Source of the DNA: Aspidapion aeneum
Lineage: Eukaryota; Arthropoda; Insecta; Coleoptera; Brentidae
Assembly (NCBI GenBank): GCA_963576565.1
Contig: OY755042.1
Coordinates: 8,890,372-8,954,371 of the forward strand
Direction: 5' to 3'
DNA: 64,000 nt
Shown here: positions 48,117-58,852 of the stretch, in pieces
Numbering within the stretch: position 1 is the first letter of the stretch
Layout: each line of letters begins with the position of its first letter
Position numbers and translations under genes: made by a program
Notes under the pieces: generated by a model
What the model saw: only the letters and a program-made list of their open reading frames with translations
Told to the model about the DNA's origin: nothing
Databases searched by the model: none

Positions 48117-49369
48117 AATCTGTGTGGGATCAGGGGAATTGCGGAGAGGCTGCTGGAATCTTATCTTAGCAATAGACCACAATATGTTGAGGAAAGCACT
48201 AGTGATGGGAAAAAGTTTAGATCCGACTTTGGTGAGATCAAAAAAGGGGTACCACAGGGGTCGATTTTGGGTCCTCTCCTCTACATTGTATATACAAATG
48301 AAATAGAAAATATATTAAAAAATGAAGTGTTTGCATTTGCTGATGACGAAAATGTTGTAATTAGTGAAAATGATCAAAAAAAAACTAAAAAATGAAGGAA
48401 CAACAACAACTTGAGAACTGGTTTAGGTCAAATAATCTTAAAATGAATATAGATAAAACTCAAGTGATAAACTTTAAACCAAAAAATAATGAAAATTTGT
48501 GTAAACAGTATGGAGGGGAGGAAATTGAATCTGTTAAAGAGGGAAAAAATTTAGGAGTTGACGCTCATTTAAACTGGGAGAGTCAGATTCATGAACTAGC
48601 ACAGGCGACCAGAAGGTACACTTGTGAGTTAAGAATCATAAGGGAGAATGTGGATATGGATGCAGCACTCTCCTCACATACAGTCAAGGATACGATATGG
48701 AGTAATTTTTTGGGGAAATTCATCAGGGACTAAACAGATACTAAAAATTCAAAAAAAATGCATAAGAGTAATGTTGAAATTAAAAAATAACGAAAGCTGT
48801 AGAAACTATTTCATTGAATTAAAAATTCCAACGGTATACAATTTATATATATTAGAATGTGTAAATTTTGTCTCAAAAAACCCAGATATTTTTGAAAAAA
48901 ATAAAATAAATCACGAATATAATACAAGATCTAAAAATAATTTAAAAATAGAAAAAGCTAATTTTTCATATATACAAAAAAATGTTTCACACAATATACT
49001 AACCAGATTTATTAAGACGGCAACCACCCAAACAGGTACAAAAAAGTGTAAAAAATTTTCTTAAAACTAGAGCTTACTATTCGCTTTCCGAATTTTTTGA
49101 GGAGGACAAAAGATTTTAAATTAATCGGTGATAAATTGTGATATATTATGTAGATGTCTGTAAAAATCAATATGTGTGAAAATCAATGTTAATTGTAAGA
49201 AATTGGACGTACAATTTGTTAATTGTTATCTTAGGTAGTTATTTTTTCTTTACCACTAGTACTTTTATTTTATTTATTTTAAATGACGAGTTCTACACCT
49301 ATTAGGTATAAGTATTTTATTGCAAATGCTATTAAGAACAAGAAATATATATCTATCTATCTATCTATC
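48117..49369 (+). pseudogene. 5'-truncated, frameshifted CR1-like LINE ORF2
   Basis: Three overlapping frames (to 48395, 48392-48733 and 48648-49064) together cover the palm and thumb of a reverse transcriptase and the C-terminal region. Visible motifs are GVPQGSILGPLLY, FADDENVV (second catalytic block; the first is missing) and NNLKMNIDKTQV. The C-terminal part ends before a 3' UTR with an ATCT microsatellite tail at 49349-49369. An approximate 11-bp duplication (ATATACAACTA at 48106, ATATAAAACTA at 49370) flanks it. At least two frameshifts make it inactive. Confidence 0.85.
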
Positions 49370-49459
49370 ATATAAAACTATTAATTCATGTCAAAATATA
49401 ATGTGTTTAAAAGTCGTTAGTATTGCAGTTATAAAAAAGTTATTGTCTAATAAATTGAC

Positions 49460-49480
49460 AAGAGAGAGAGAGAGAGAGAT
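49460..49480. repeat. GA microsatellite
   Basis: About ten GA units lie at the inner edge of the right palindrome arm. Confidence 0.9.
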
Positions 49481-49850
49481 ATTTTTATGCTAACTCAATT
49501 GTTTTCGGTCAAGATGTAAGAGTTTTTGTTATTAGAAAATTCACAAAACCACCATTTAACGAATTTTGACCGTATAGATCCCAAAAACTGTACATAGAAA
49601 TTTTTTACTTTACTTCAATTTTTTTGTAGTCACCTATCTTACTATAACATACTAATATTATAGCCACTTTTACTGGGACAAAAGTTTCCCATATAACCTG
49701 TGTGTATGTGTGTGTGTAATGACATTAGACAACTTTGTGGTACATATTCTAAAATTTGGCAAATATATATGAAGCTTGTGTACATAAAACGTTTTTGTTA
49801 CAATTTAAGGATTGGTTGTAATGCTATGGAGTCTTATGCGTTCACTATTA

Positions 49851-50051
49851 GGGACTTATTGCAATAAAGCCAGGCAGTAATAGTGCCCGGCACTATTCAG
49901 ACAGTTTCACATTATAAGAACAGCTGTCTTCTTTTAAAATTAGGCCTTTGTGTATTATAAGAGCCGAAATTAATAGTGCCGCCTTTATTATTATTAACTG
50001 TCAAAATAGTGCCCGGCACTATTACTGCATGGCTTTATTGCAATAAGTCCC
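49851..50051. mobile_element. TA-flanked MITE with ~48-bp TIRs
   Basis: GGGACTTATTGCAATAAAGCC is mirrored at the right end, and AATAGTGCCCGGCACTATT occurs in both arms. TA is duplicated at 49849-49850 and 50052-50053. It is the better preserved member of the family seen at 27583-27853. Confidence 0.9.
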
Positions 50052-50399
50052 TATTATGCAAGTTTGTATGTAAAGGCTTTCTTTTTAGCAGCAGTGGGAA
50101 AAGCACATTACGTAAGTTAAAAAGACAAATCAAATCAAATTATGCTTTATTGTCAAAAAAGTAGAGTTTTACAGACAAAGCAAAAAATGGTCCTTAATTG
50201 TAAATATAAGATAAACACTTGCTTACAAGTCTAAGTTGAGGTACAGAATAGTCATTTAAAATAGTGTAACAGTCTATAAATTTCGCGATATATATATATT
50301 TTTTTTAAATATTTCTCCTATGCAAATATGCTCTCTTTCCACCTATCACACCTATTCACTTACTATTATCGAAATACAACGAAATTTTTTGACCATTAA

Positions 50400-50530
50400 A
50401 TTAAAATATGTTAAAATATGTTAAAACATGTTAAAATATCTTAAAATACGTAAAAACATGTTAAAATATGTCAAATCATGTTAAAATATGTTAAAACGTC
50501 AAAATATGTTAAAAATAAAATATGTTAAAG
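50400..50530 (-). repeat. Minisatellite in LINE 3' UTR
   Basis: About a dozen copies of a ~10-bp TTAAAATATG unit lie head to tail. Confidence 0.85.
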
Positions 50531-50627
50531 TTAGATATAAAACACAAGTAACAACAAACAGAACAATCTGATACATACACAAGTAAAATAAAAACATTTA
50601 AATGTTTAAACATATTTGTCAATTATC

Positions 50628-53402
50628 CTATAACTGGTCCTCGAAAAATTCATTAAGACTATAATATGCCTTCTCCAATAGCAAATCTTTTACCTTAACC
50701 CTAAATATTTTTTCCGAGTGAATGCTTTTCAGTCTATTTGGAAGCTTATTAAAAATTTTAATACTGCGGTAGATTATCGAGTTTTGGGTTAATTGAGACC
50801 TAGGAATAGGCAGTGGTATGCTGTTATATTCTTGACTTCTTGTTTGGTAGGTTTGTTCAAATGTGTGATTTTTAAATTTTTTATAAATCAGCACCACTGT
50901 TTCTAGTATAAAAAGGCAACAAAGAGTTAATATTTTTTCTCTCATAAACAAAGGCCTACAATGGTCTCTGATTTTTGCTCCGCAAATATATCTGATGCAT
51001 CTTTTTTGAATTACAAACACAGATCTGAACAAATACTGACTGCAATTCCCCCAAAAGGCTATTCCATAGCGCAAATGAGAATCAACAAGGGCGTAATAAG
51101 TTGTTTTGGCCATTTCACAACCAAGTTCGAAAAATGTTTGCCTAACGGCGTAACTACCTATCGATATTTTTATATTAAGATAGGGAATATGCGAGGAGAA
51201 TTTTAACCTATTGTCTATATACATTCCTAAAAATTTAGTATTTTCATCCTGAGTTATTCTTTGGTTGGAAACAGTTAGGTCATCAAAAGAAAATTTAAAA
51301 CTGAGGACTTTTGTTTTATCTATGTTAAAACAGAGAAAGTTTGCATCACACCACTCTTTAATTCGTTGTATGTCCTCTTGCACTATTTCTTTTAATATTG
51401 TTTCGTTTTTATGATGCCATAAAATTGTAGTGTCGTCAGCAAAAAGTGTTAGAGTACCCCTTATACCTATTAAAGTTAAGTCGTTAATATATAACAAAAA
51501 TAACAGTGGGCCCAAAACAGAACCTTGAGGCACACCAAAGTTAATTTTGGATAAAGAAGAGACACAACCACCATTTCGAACCATCTGATATCTTCCAGTC
51601 AAGTATGAGTGAAAAAAACGCTGCGAGGCTCCTCTAAACCCATATCTCTCCAACTTTTTTAAAAGCAGGTCGTGACTGACACAGTCGAAGGCCTTTTGAA
51701 AGTCGCAGAATACTGCAGCTGCAGCTTCTTTATCATTAAGTCTAAAATATAGACTTTCCAAAAAAGAGAACAAAGCATCGTTAGTACTCCTTCCGCTCTG
51801 GAAACCAAATTGATTAGTGCTAAGGATACTATGTTTTTTAAGAAAATTGGTCATTCTAACCTTTACCAGTTTTTCAATAATTTTAGATAGAGTATCCAAC
51901 AGTGAGATAGGTCTGAAATTAGTGGGCTCGTCAAATGATCCCGATTTATGAAGAGGAACAACTACGGCTATTTTGAGGACATCTGGAAATTCACCCTTTA
52001 AGAAACATGAGTTGATAGCAACAACAAGAGCATCCAACGTTCTGTTATCCAAATTTTGAAAAATTTTTATGTTCATTTCATCTTGACCGGAAGAATAAAC
52101 GTTTTTTATTTTATTTATTGTGTTTTTTAATTCCAATCTATCTGTGATGCCTAGCTTAAAGTTTTCATTGATAACGATGTTATTTAAGTTATCCATAGGA
52201 TTGATTACTGGTCTTAATTCGGCTGTAAGTTTTTGGGCAACAGTGCAATAAAATTGATTTAAAACATTGACATCGATATTTGCTGATTGTTTGGAAGAAT
52301 TATTTTTGTCTCTAAAGTCATTGACTATTGCCCAAGCTTCTTTAGCTTTATTTTTCGCATTTGATATTTTGTTTGAGTAAAAGTTTCTTTTAGCGACCCT
52401 TATAATTTTTTTGTACAATTTGCGATATTTTTTGTAATAGTTAGTTATAAAATTATTATTAATATGCTTGCAGATTTTATGCAAGGAGCGCAGATTTTGA
52501 CTTGAAGTTTTGATTCCTTTAGTCATCCAAGATTTTTTCTTATTACGTGATCTCATTCTCACCAATGGAAAGCAACTATTAAACAGTGTTTGAAGAAATG
52601 AATGAAAGGAATCGACAGGTTTGTCCGACACCAGCACAGAATGCCAATCAACCGTTGTCAATTTTTCTCTAAAATTTTGAAAGTTTCTTCCCGAAAAAAT
52701 TCTTTTAAGTTGGGCTGGAGTTTTTTTAGTTTGGGTTCTAAGAGGAGCGCTTGCTAGTAAAGCTTCGTGGTCGGAAAGATCTGTCGAAATAACAACACAC
52801 TCACTGCCATCCCCATCGAAGTTAGTACAAAAATAATCGATAGTCGTCGCTGTTACATTTATTATTCTAGTTGGAGATTGAACTAACATATTTAAACCAT
52901 ATGACGTAAGTAAATTTTGTAAATTTTGGTTTGATGTCGAAGATTCGTTACCAAAGTCAATGTTAAAGTCTCCACCCAGAATAACTTTGCTATTTTTAGG
53001 TAGATCAAGTAATACAGTTTCAAGATCTATGAGGAAATTTTCTACATTGGAATCTGGAGATCTGTAAACGCACAAAATATATAAATTGTATTTTTTACCT
53101 AAGGCGACCGATAACTCAAATTCGCCATCTTTACATAAATGGTCGTACTTGTCGATTACTTCCAATTGGTTCAACTGAGAGAAGTATTCACTTATGAAAA
53201 TCGCTGTTCCCCCAAAACCCTTATTTACTGTTCTACAATACTGAGAGACACAAAAGTAACCTGGAATATTACATGGCTCCAAAGGGTTTAGCCAGTGCTC
53301 AGTTATCAACATTATCTCCGGATTTTGTTGACACTCAAGAAACACGCACAATTCATCAACTTTATTACGCAACGAGTGAATGTTAAGCACTAAAGCCATC
53401 AC
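50628..53402 (-). CDS. LINE ORF2: endonuclease-reverse transcriptase, 924 aa
   Basis: The N-terminal endonuclease/exonuclease/phosphatase domain spans about 1-220, with N7, E35, Y113, D145/N147 (GGDFNID) and SDH at 210-212. The reverse transcriptase spans about 470-740. It shows FRPISLL, QFGFQSGRSTNDAL, the catalytic D567 in VFCDFQKAFD, GVPQGSVLGPLLF and FADD at 654-657. A C-terminal region without RNase H follows, as in CR1/L2-type elements. The enzyme nicks the target and primes cDNA synthesis from the nick. The first ATG pair at 53402 lies 17 nt after the end of the second ORF1 frame. The same frame stays open a little upstream, so translation may start there by reinitiation. All catalytic residues are present. 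Confidence 0.95.
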   Translation of the reverse strand: MMALVLNIHSLRNKVDELCVFLECQQNPEIMLITEHWLNPLEPCNIPGYFCVSQYCRTVNKGFGGTAIFISEYFSQLNQLEVIDKYDHLCKDGEFELSVALGKKYNLYILCVYRSPDSNVENFLIDLETVLLDLPKNSKVILGGDFNIDFGNESSTSNQNLQNLLTSYGLNMLVQSPTRIINVTATTIDYFCTNFDGDGSECVVISTDLSDHEALLASAPLRTQTKKTPAQLKRIFSGRNFQNFREKLTTVDWHSVLVSDKPVDSFHSFLQTLFNSCFPLVRMRSRNKKKSWMTKGIKTSSQNLRSLHKICKHINNNFITNYYKKYRKLYKKIIRVAKRNFYSNKISNAKNKAKEAWAIVNDFRDKNNSSKQSANIDVNVLNQFYCTVAQKLTAELRPVINPMDNLNNIVINENFKLGITDRLELKNTINKIKNVYSSGQDEMNIKIFQNLDNRTLDALVVAINSCFLKGEFPDVLKIAVVVPLHKSGSFDEPTNFRPISLLDTLSKIIEKLVKVRMTNFLKKHSILSTNQFGFQSGRSTNDALFSFLESLYFRLNDKEAAAAVFCDFQKAFDCVSHDLLLKKLERYGFRGASQRFFHSYLTGRYQMVRNGGCVSSLSKINFGVPQGSVLGPLLFLLYINDLTLIGIRGTLTLFADDTTILWHHKNETILKEIVQEDIQRIKEWCDANFLCFNIDKTKVLSFKFSFDDLTVSNQRITQDENTKFLGMYIDNRLKFSSHIPYLNIKISIGSYAVRQTFFELGCEMAKTTYYALVDSHLRYGIAFWGNCSQYLFRSVFVIQKRCIRYICGAKIRDHCRPLFMREKILTLCCLFILETVVLIYKKFKNHTFEQTYQTRSQEYNSIPLPIPRSQLTQNSIIYRSIKIFNKLPNRLKSIHSEKIFRVKVKDLLLEKAYYSLNEFFEDQL

Positions 53403-53419
53403 ACTAAAGTTTTTTGGAT

Positions 53420-55094
53420 TTAAGATATCGTTGTGGTTTCCCGAGAAGGATTGACTAAAAAATTTGATTGTTCTGCATTAAAAACGTCAACACGATCCAC
53501 ACCAGTAAGATCAATAAAAGATACGGAAGATCGAACTGAAGACGCATCTTGATCAAAGTCGGTTAAATTATTATCAATTAGAGGTATTTGTTTTAAAGAC
53601 GAGAATTTATCTGTCGACTTAAAAACACTAACTGCATTAAACAAAAGCATAGAAATTTTTGATAAACCCTTACTATTGAGAAAAAATGCTCCTTGATACA
53701 TAATCAGAGTATCGTAGTTTATCATATAGGTCAAAATAGTCAATACTTATTGAGAATTGTCGTAGTTTAGAAGTGTAGGCGATGAGTTGATTGTTGACCA
53801 CTTGAACGTTTTTATAAGGTGTACCGTCTTCGTGTTTAGCAGGAATAGTACATAATAATAGGTTGGTATAAAAACAATGATTTGCCAATTTGGTTATTTC
53901 ATTTAGTTTAATATTATGATTGTTGACTCCTGCCAGTACTATCACAAAATCATTGCTTGTAAGGTTTTTAAAATGTGAACTCTCACTTGTTACGCTGCTA
54001 AACAAGGCATTAGGTTTACATATTAGTTGAACATTAAAAAGATGTGAGAATCGATGTGCTAGATGTGGGTATAAGTATTTCCCATATTCATCTGTAAGAA
54101 ATATAATTTTGTTTTTCTTTACTTTATTACTGAGGATTTTGTTTTTTATAATTTCACCATTATTATTTGTTTTATTGTATACCTTATCTAAACTATTACT
54201 TTTTTTGTTGTTATCATTAACTATTGAACTGTCATTATCATTGTTTATTTTTGCTTCAACGTTAGATTGTTTTTCCTGTTCAAAATTTTTGTTTTCATAG
54301 GTAACATCACATTGTATTATGGCATCCTTCAATTGAATATCCCTGCTTTCAAATTTTTTATTTCTAAGTAAATAAAGCTGATGTTGTGCCTCTTTATAAT
54401 CTTTAATGTATACTTCGTTGTCCAATGTTAAAGCTTTTATTGTGTTTAACATGTCATTTTTAATAGTAATTATTTCCTGCAATTCATTCTCTAACTTAGA
54501 ATTCATTAGGTTGCATTCTTCGATCCGCCCATATAGTTCTTTTATCTTTATTGTCAACGTCATGTTTTCCTTATTTAGTGCATACATATAAGCCTTCCGC
54601 TCATCAAGTTCGACGTTTTGTCTTTTAATTTCTTTCTGAAAATTTTCTTCCGCTGCAAATACTTCATCTTCGAAGTCCATGGTACATCTTTTTTTTCTTT
54701 TTAAGCAATCTTCAATTTCATCCTTTTCAAGCTTTAATTTTTGATATTCTTCAGTCAAGTCAATTACGTGATTATTTTTATCTATAACTTCACCCTCAAG
54801 TCTTTCCATTTCTGTCCTTAGGGTCCTATTTTCAACTTCAAATTTATCTAGCTGCTTAATAATTGTCCCGGACTTTTCTTGTGCACATTCACCACAAAAA
54901 TAAGGCATTTTGCGTGATACAGTCTGTATAAAGCGAACTTCCGTAGTCCCCCATTTTTCACATTTTCTACATAATATAGTTTTGCAACCATCACACGGAT
55001 AACCAAACAAATCGTCATTTCCATCTTTAATTCTAAAAACACAATCTGAAAGGCACTTAGAGCATATGCCAGTGGTTGGTAATTTTTGAGACAT
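53420..55094 (-). pseudogene. LINE ORF1: Cys-rich/coiled-coil/esterase-like protein with one frame break
   Basis: The first frame (53673-55094) gives 473 residues. A PHD-like cysteine cluster spans residues 11-70 (C11, C14, C18, C34, C37, C42, C45, C67, C70). A coiled coil spans about 75-245, followed by an N/K-rich linker. An SGNH esterase-like start is at about 329-470, with FLTDEYGKY and VIVLAGVNN. The remaining C-terminal part, including FFLNSKG near the expected last catalytic block, is in another frame (53420-53743). The change falls at a run of six A on the plus strand (53681-53686), so a one-base indel is the simplest explanation. A translational frameshift or assembly error is possible. 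Such proteins bind element RNA and assist transposition. Confidence 0.8.
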
Positions 55095-55330
55095 GGTCCC
55101 TAAATATTTTAAGTTTAATTTGTAATCCCAGTAATTTTTGCTTTAAGGCAGGTGCTGTCCATTGTTTATAAGTATAAAGGCGGTACGAAAGTAGCACCTA
55201 CAACTGCTATACATAGGTACCATCGATAGTAGTGACCGCCGCGCTCGGTTAAACCGATAGGTTCTGCGAGGAAAACTCGTACGCTACTTTCGAGGCTAGG
55301 GTTCGCGCGTTTGTGATAGACCAGACACTT

Positions 55331-55725
55331 TTTTTATTTATTTGAACTGATAAAGTATTTAAATAATAGATTTTTAGCAATAATACTTCACTTAAGTTCA
55401 CCAGCTATATTGCAAAAGCTTCTCTAATCACAGATATTACATCACCGATAGTTTTTAAAATTTTATTATATTTTAAACTCACGAATAAAGACGAAAAACT
55501 AACACTACTTTAATTTTGTGTTGACAGGTTCAGTGCCCGCTCTACTACTTCTTTTATTTTGATTTCGATTTTATGTTTTGAACCAAACTAGAAAACCTAC
55601 TTTGGTGTGCTGCAATCGAGCCTGCAAGGCATTAAGGTTTTATAACACTTGCATATATAAATGCAAAACGTTAGGATATTGAAATTCTTGACTGATTCTC
55701 AGGCGAAGCAACATTGCAGTAGCGG
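55331..55725. other. Unassigned sequence between LINE and TIR element
   Basis: No gene was recognised. Confidence 0.4.
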
Positions 55726-55727
55726 AG

Positions 55728-57828
55728 GGGTTATAGGGGTTAACGTAAAAGCACCAAATTCCATCCACTAATAACACATATAAGAAAATCTGACAAAAAG
55801 ATACAGAAGAAAATATATGTCGCGCCATCAAAAAGTTTTAATTTACAAAAAACTAATTAAATTAACGTATTTTTTTTTTAATTTTAAAAAATAGACTGAT
55901 TTGATAAGAAAAAAAATATATAAAATACTCACATCTACAAAAACCTTAAATCCCCTTAATCCGTCCGCCATATTAATTATTTCTCTAATTCCGCCCGTCA
56001 AGACCCCCTATTCCGTCCTATGGATTTAACGCATGTTGGTTTGGATACAAATTACTGTTTTCCGTTCTTTTTAGATCAGCATCAAATTTTAACTTTCATA
56101 TTTAATTATTAATAACATTTTATTATATTAGTTTATTGAATTATTAAGAAAAACTTTTTAATACTGAACATTAAGAAAAACTTAAAGCTATAAACATTTA
56201 GAAAAAACATTACCAAAACTTAATATTATAAACAATTTTATTGTAAAGCAAAAAACCTTTTTTGGAAATATCATCAATTTCTGGAACACTGTAGATTCCT
56301 CTGTTGGATATTTGTGTATGTGCAGGTATTTTTAAAATAACATCCTCACATGGATGTACCAAGATATCATCGTTTTAAAGCCATTTCCAAAATTTTCTAA
56401 TTGCTCTCATAACTTTTATGCGTTTTTTTTTTCTTATTTTGTTCAGTACTATTCCGAGAAAATAAATAACAAACTCATCATTTTTGTAGCATATCTCATT
56501 TGACCCAAAATTTTCTTGTTGATTCTCTGGTTCCAGAACTGCGTTTGCTTTTTTTGCCCTTTTCTCAGTGGCGTATATACGGGGGGGGCCTGGGGGGCCC
56601 GCCCCCCCCCCCAAGCTAAGATTTTTTTGGATATTTTCCACATATTTCATGAATACAAACATAAAATAGCATAAAATACAGCCTCATGAGGTCTCGGGCC
56701 CCACCCCAAACCGTCTCGGGCCCACCCCGAAACTTTTTTCCATATACGCCACTGCCTTTTCTTGTTTGTTTTCTTTTCTGCAATCTCTTCCTTTTTTTTA
56801 TTTATCTTTTGCATTCTTTCGATTTTATCGTTTTCTTTTTTTTTCTTTTTCTTCTTGCCAGTAAAGCATTTTGAGGGTTTTCTTTCGGATATTGTATATT
56901 CTTTCTGCCAACGTCTGACATTATGAAGCTAAAAGTAAAACATATACACACCTCTATATAAAAAACAAAGGACGGATTAAGACTCCATTTTGATACAAGG
57001 CTCCCAATTCCGATTTTTTTGTATTTTTACCATATTTCTGATGCGTTCTTGTGGAATAATTTCAATTTTACCAAAAATCGCTTTAAAACAGTGTAGTTTA
57101 TAGCAATTGTTGAACAAATGAAGTTAATTTAAACAAAAAATAGTTATTTCAACACTTATTAATGATTAAAATTTTACCCAAAGAATTATTTTCGAAAACC
57201 AATTTACGGTATGTTTAGGCTCGCAAAAACAAATTATATTACAAAAACACTAGGACGGAATTAGGTTAGCAAAAAGAGCAATAGTTCTAAATTTTATTAA
57301 CTTTATTATTTTTTGTTTAACTGATCAATTGTAACAAATATAAAAAAATTCACTAGGCCTTGTAAAATCCTGATTCCGGCCGCGTGGACGGAATCAGGAG
57401 AAAGGTTTTTTTGCTATCTTCCTATTCCGTCCGCGGTAAAATCTCATATAAAACGTTTATTTTTACATTTTTTACACAAAAAAGTTAATTAGTTAATGCC
57501 TAAGACATACTCAATTTTAAAAAATAATGTAAAACTGGAATTTGTTTTTTCTCTGAAAAATTCACTTTTTGTATTTATCGCGAATTAACTTTTTTGAAAG
57601 CTCAAATAGACTAAATTAGTACATGTTGCCACAATTGTTTTAATTGAACTAATCGAAATGTTTTAGAGTTTCGTACAGGTGCATGGCCGGAGAGGGGATG
57701 TCAGATCCGAAATTCTAATGTTTCGAAGACGTAACGTTAAGTGTGCAGAAAATATCGTGTATTAAGTGCGTTGACCGGAATTGGGAGGGTGGACGGATTC
57801 AGGTGCATTTACGTTATAGGGGGAATGG
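55728..57828. mobile_element. ~2.1-kb non-autonomous DNA element with CCGTCC-rich ends
   Basis: TAACGTAAAAGCACC near 55740 is mirrored near 57808-57822, and the match continues through AATTCCATCCAC / AATCCGTCCAC. Subterminal ATTCCGTCC motifs recur at about 55963, 56013, 57388 and 57424. No transposase frame survives. It resembles the smaller CCGTCCAC element at 10.0-10.8 kb in layout, but the termini differ. Confidence 0.6.
56566..56754. mobile_element. hAT-type MITE with perfect 8-bp target duplication
   Basis: CAGTGGCGTATA and TATACGCCACTG form the ends. CCTTTTCT is duplicated at 56558-56565 and 56755-56762. The interior has long G and C runs. It is nested inside the 2.1-kb TIR element. 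Confidence 0.92.
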
Positions 57829-57833
57829 ATATA

Positions 57834-58746
57834 CGAGGTATGACAATTAAATTTTAAGGCTGGCCCCCGTACTAATAGGTTTTAAATATCCACGCCTCGT
57901 GCGGTCGAAGTCATTCACTTTGATGTGCGTTCTACTACCGCGCTTAATCTTGTCGCCTTTCCTCTACTAGTTTGGCTTACGCAGTGGTTTAAAGCTGATC
58001 GTGCATAGCTCATTTGCCGGAATTATGACAAATGAAAAAATTGACCAACGATTAGTTTAAAGTAAAAAAATGGCTACTACATTTGACAGCAAATGCTAAA
58101 AGATGTCTACGGAGGGCAGTATATTTCTCGTGCAATGATTTTTATGTGGCATAAAAGCTTTTTCGATGGTCGTTAGGAAGTTAAAGATGATGAACGAGAA
58201 GGGCGATCCAGCACATCCAAAACAGCAATGCTCATTTTTTTTCGATATTAGGGGTGTTATTCTTATTGAATGGACGCGTGAGGGTCAAACAGTCAACCAA
58301 AATTTATATTTGGAAGTATTGATGTAGCTAAGGGAACGTGTAAGGAAAAAGCATCCAGAATTATGGAAGAACAATGCGTGGCTGCTCTACCAGGACTGGC
58401 CCACAATGTCCTTTCCATTAAGCAGTTTTTAGCTAATCAGAAGATCCTCCTCGTTAACCAGCCACCATAACACTTAGCCTCTTGCGACCTGTTTCCGAAA
58501 GTAAAGAAATCGTTAAAAGGAACCCGTTTTGAAATATTAGAACACGTCAAGAGAAAAACGACAAGACTTTTAACAGCCTCTCTTCTGAAAATTTCCAAAA
58601 TTGCTTCCAACATTGGAAAAAAACGCTTGCAACGCTGCGTCGATAGAGAAGGGGACTACACTGATGGGAAATATTATTAAGTTCTATTAGTATTTAAATA
58701 AAGTAGATTTTTTACAACAGTCTTTTAATTTTATTGTCATACCTCG
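57834..58746 (+). mobile_element. Internally deleted mariner transposon
   Basis: TIRs CGAGGTATGACAAT...ATTGTCATACCTCG match over about 22 of 25 bases and TA lies outside both ends (57832-57833 and 58747-58748). At 913 bp it is shorter than the usual ~1.3 kb. Broken transposase pieces remain: DDEREGRPSTSKT near 58190-58225, then RKKHPELW, SIKQFLANQKILL, FPKVKKSLKGTRF and a C-terminal LQRCVDREGDY. Stops and frameshifts make it inactive. Confidence 0.9.
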
Positions 58747-58852
58747 TATTGCCGTAAAAATAATCCAACACCAGCCATCATTCCAATTTTGGGATGCAAA
58801 TAAAATTGCTTTTCTGAGAAAATTGGTATAAAAACTATGTTTTGGTTGCGAG

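Larger units (their letters stand above)
46700..49703. mobile_element. Large imperfect palindrome interrupted by a LINE
   Basis: The outer ends (ACACAGGTT / AACCTGTGT) and about 225 bp inward pair in inverted orientation (46700-46925 with 49479-49703). Pairing recurs further in: TTGTCAATTTATT, ATTTTGAC, AGATATTAATT and the block 47296-47390 with 47900-47980. The centre is near 47640. Removing the LINE at 48117-49369 leaves arms of about 0.8-0.9 kb. I infer an old foldback-type element; no transposase is visible. Confidence 0.65.
50126..55330 (-). mobile_element. Near full-length CR1-like non-LTR retrotransposon
   Basis: ORF1 (Cys-rich, coiled coil, esterase-like) is followed by ORF2 (endonuclease-RT, no RNase H). 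The 3' UTR contains a TTAAAATATG minisatellite, then AATAAA and an ATTTG x3 tail at 50126-50140. The 5' UTR (55095-55330) is GC-richer than the surroundings and probably holds the internal promoter. The exact 5' boundary is estimated from the composition change. No target duplication was found, as is common for CR1. Confidence 0.85.

Noticed and set aside
48072..49064. Active reverse transcriptase gene
   Set aside because: The first catalytic block is missing and at least two frameshifts are present.
54109..54300. Phenylalanine/leucine-rich transmembrane protein
   Set aside because: It is the antisense of the N/K-rich linker of LINE ORF1.
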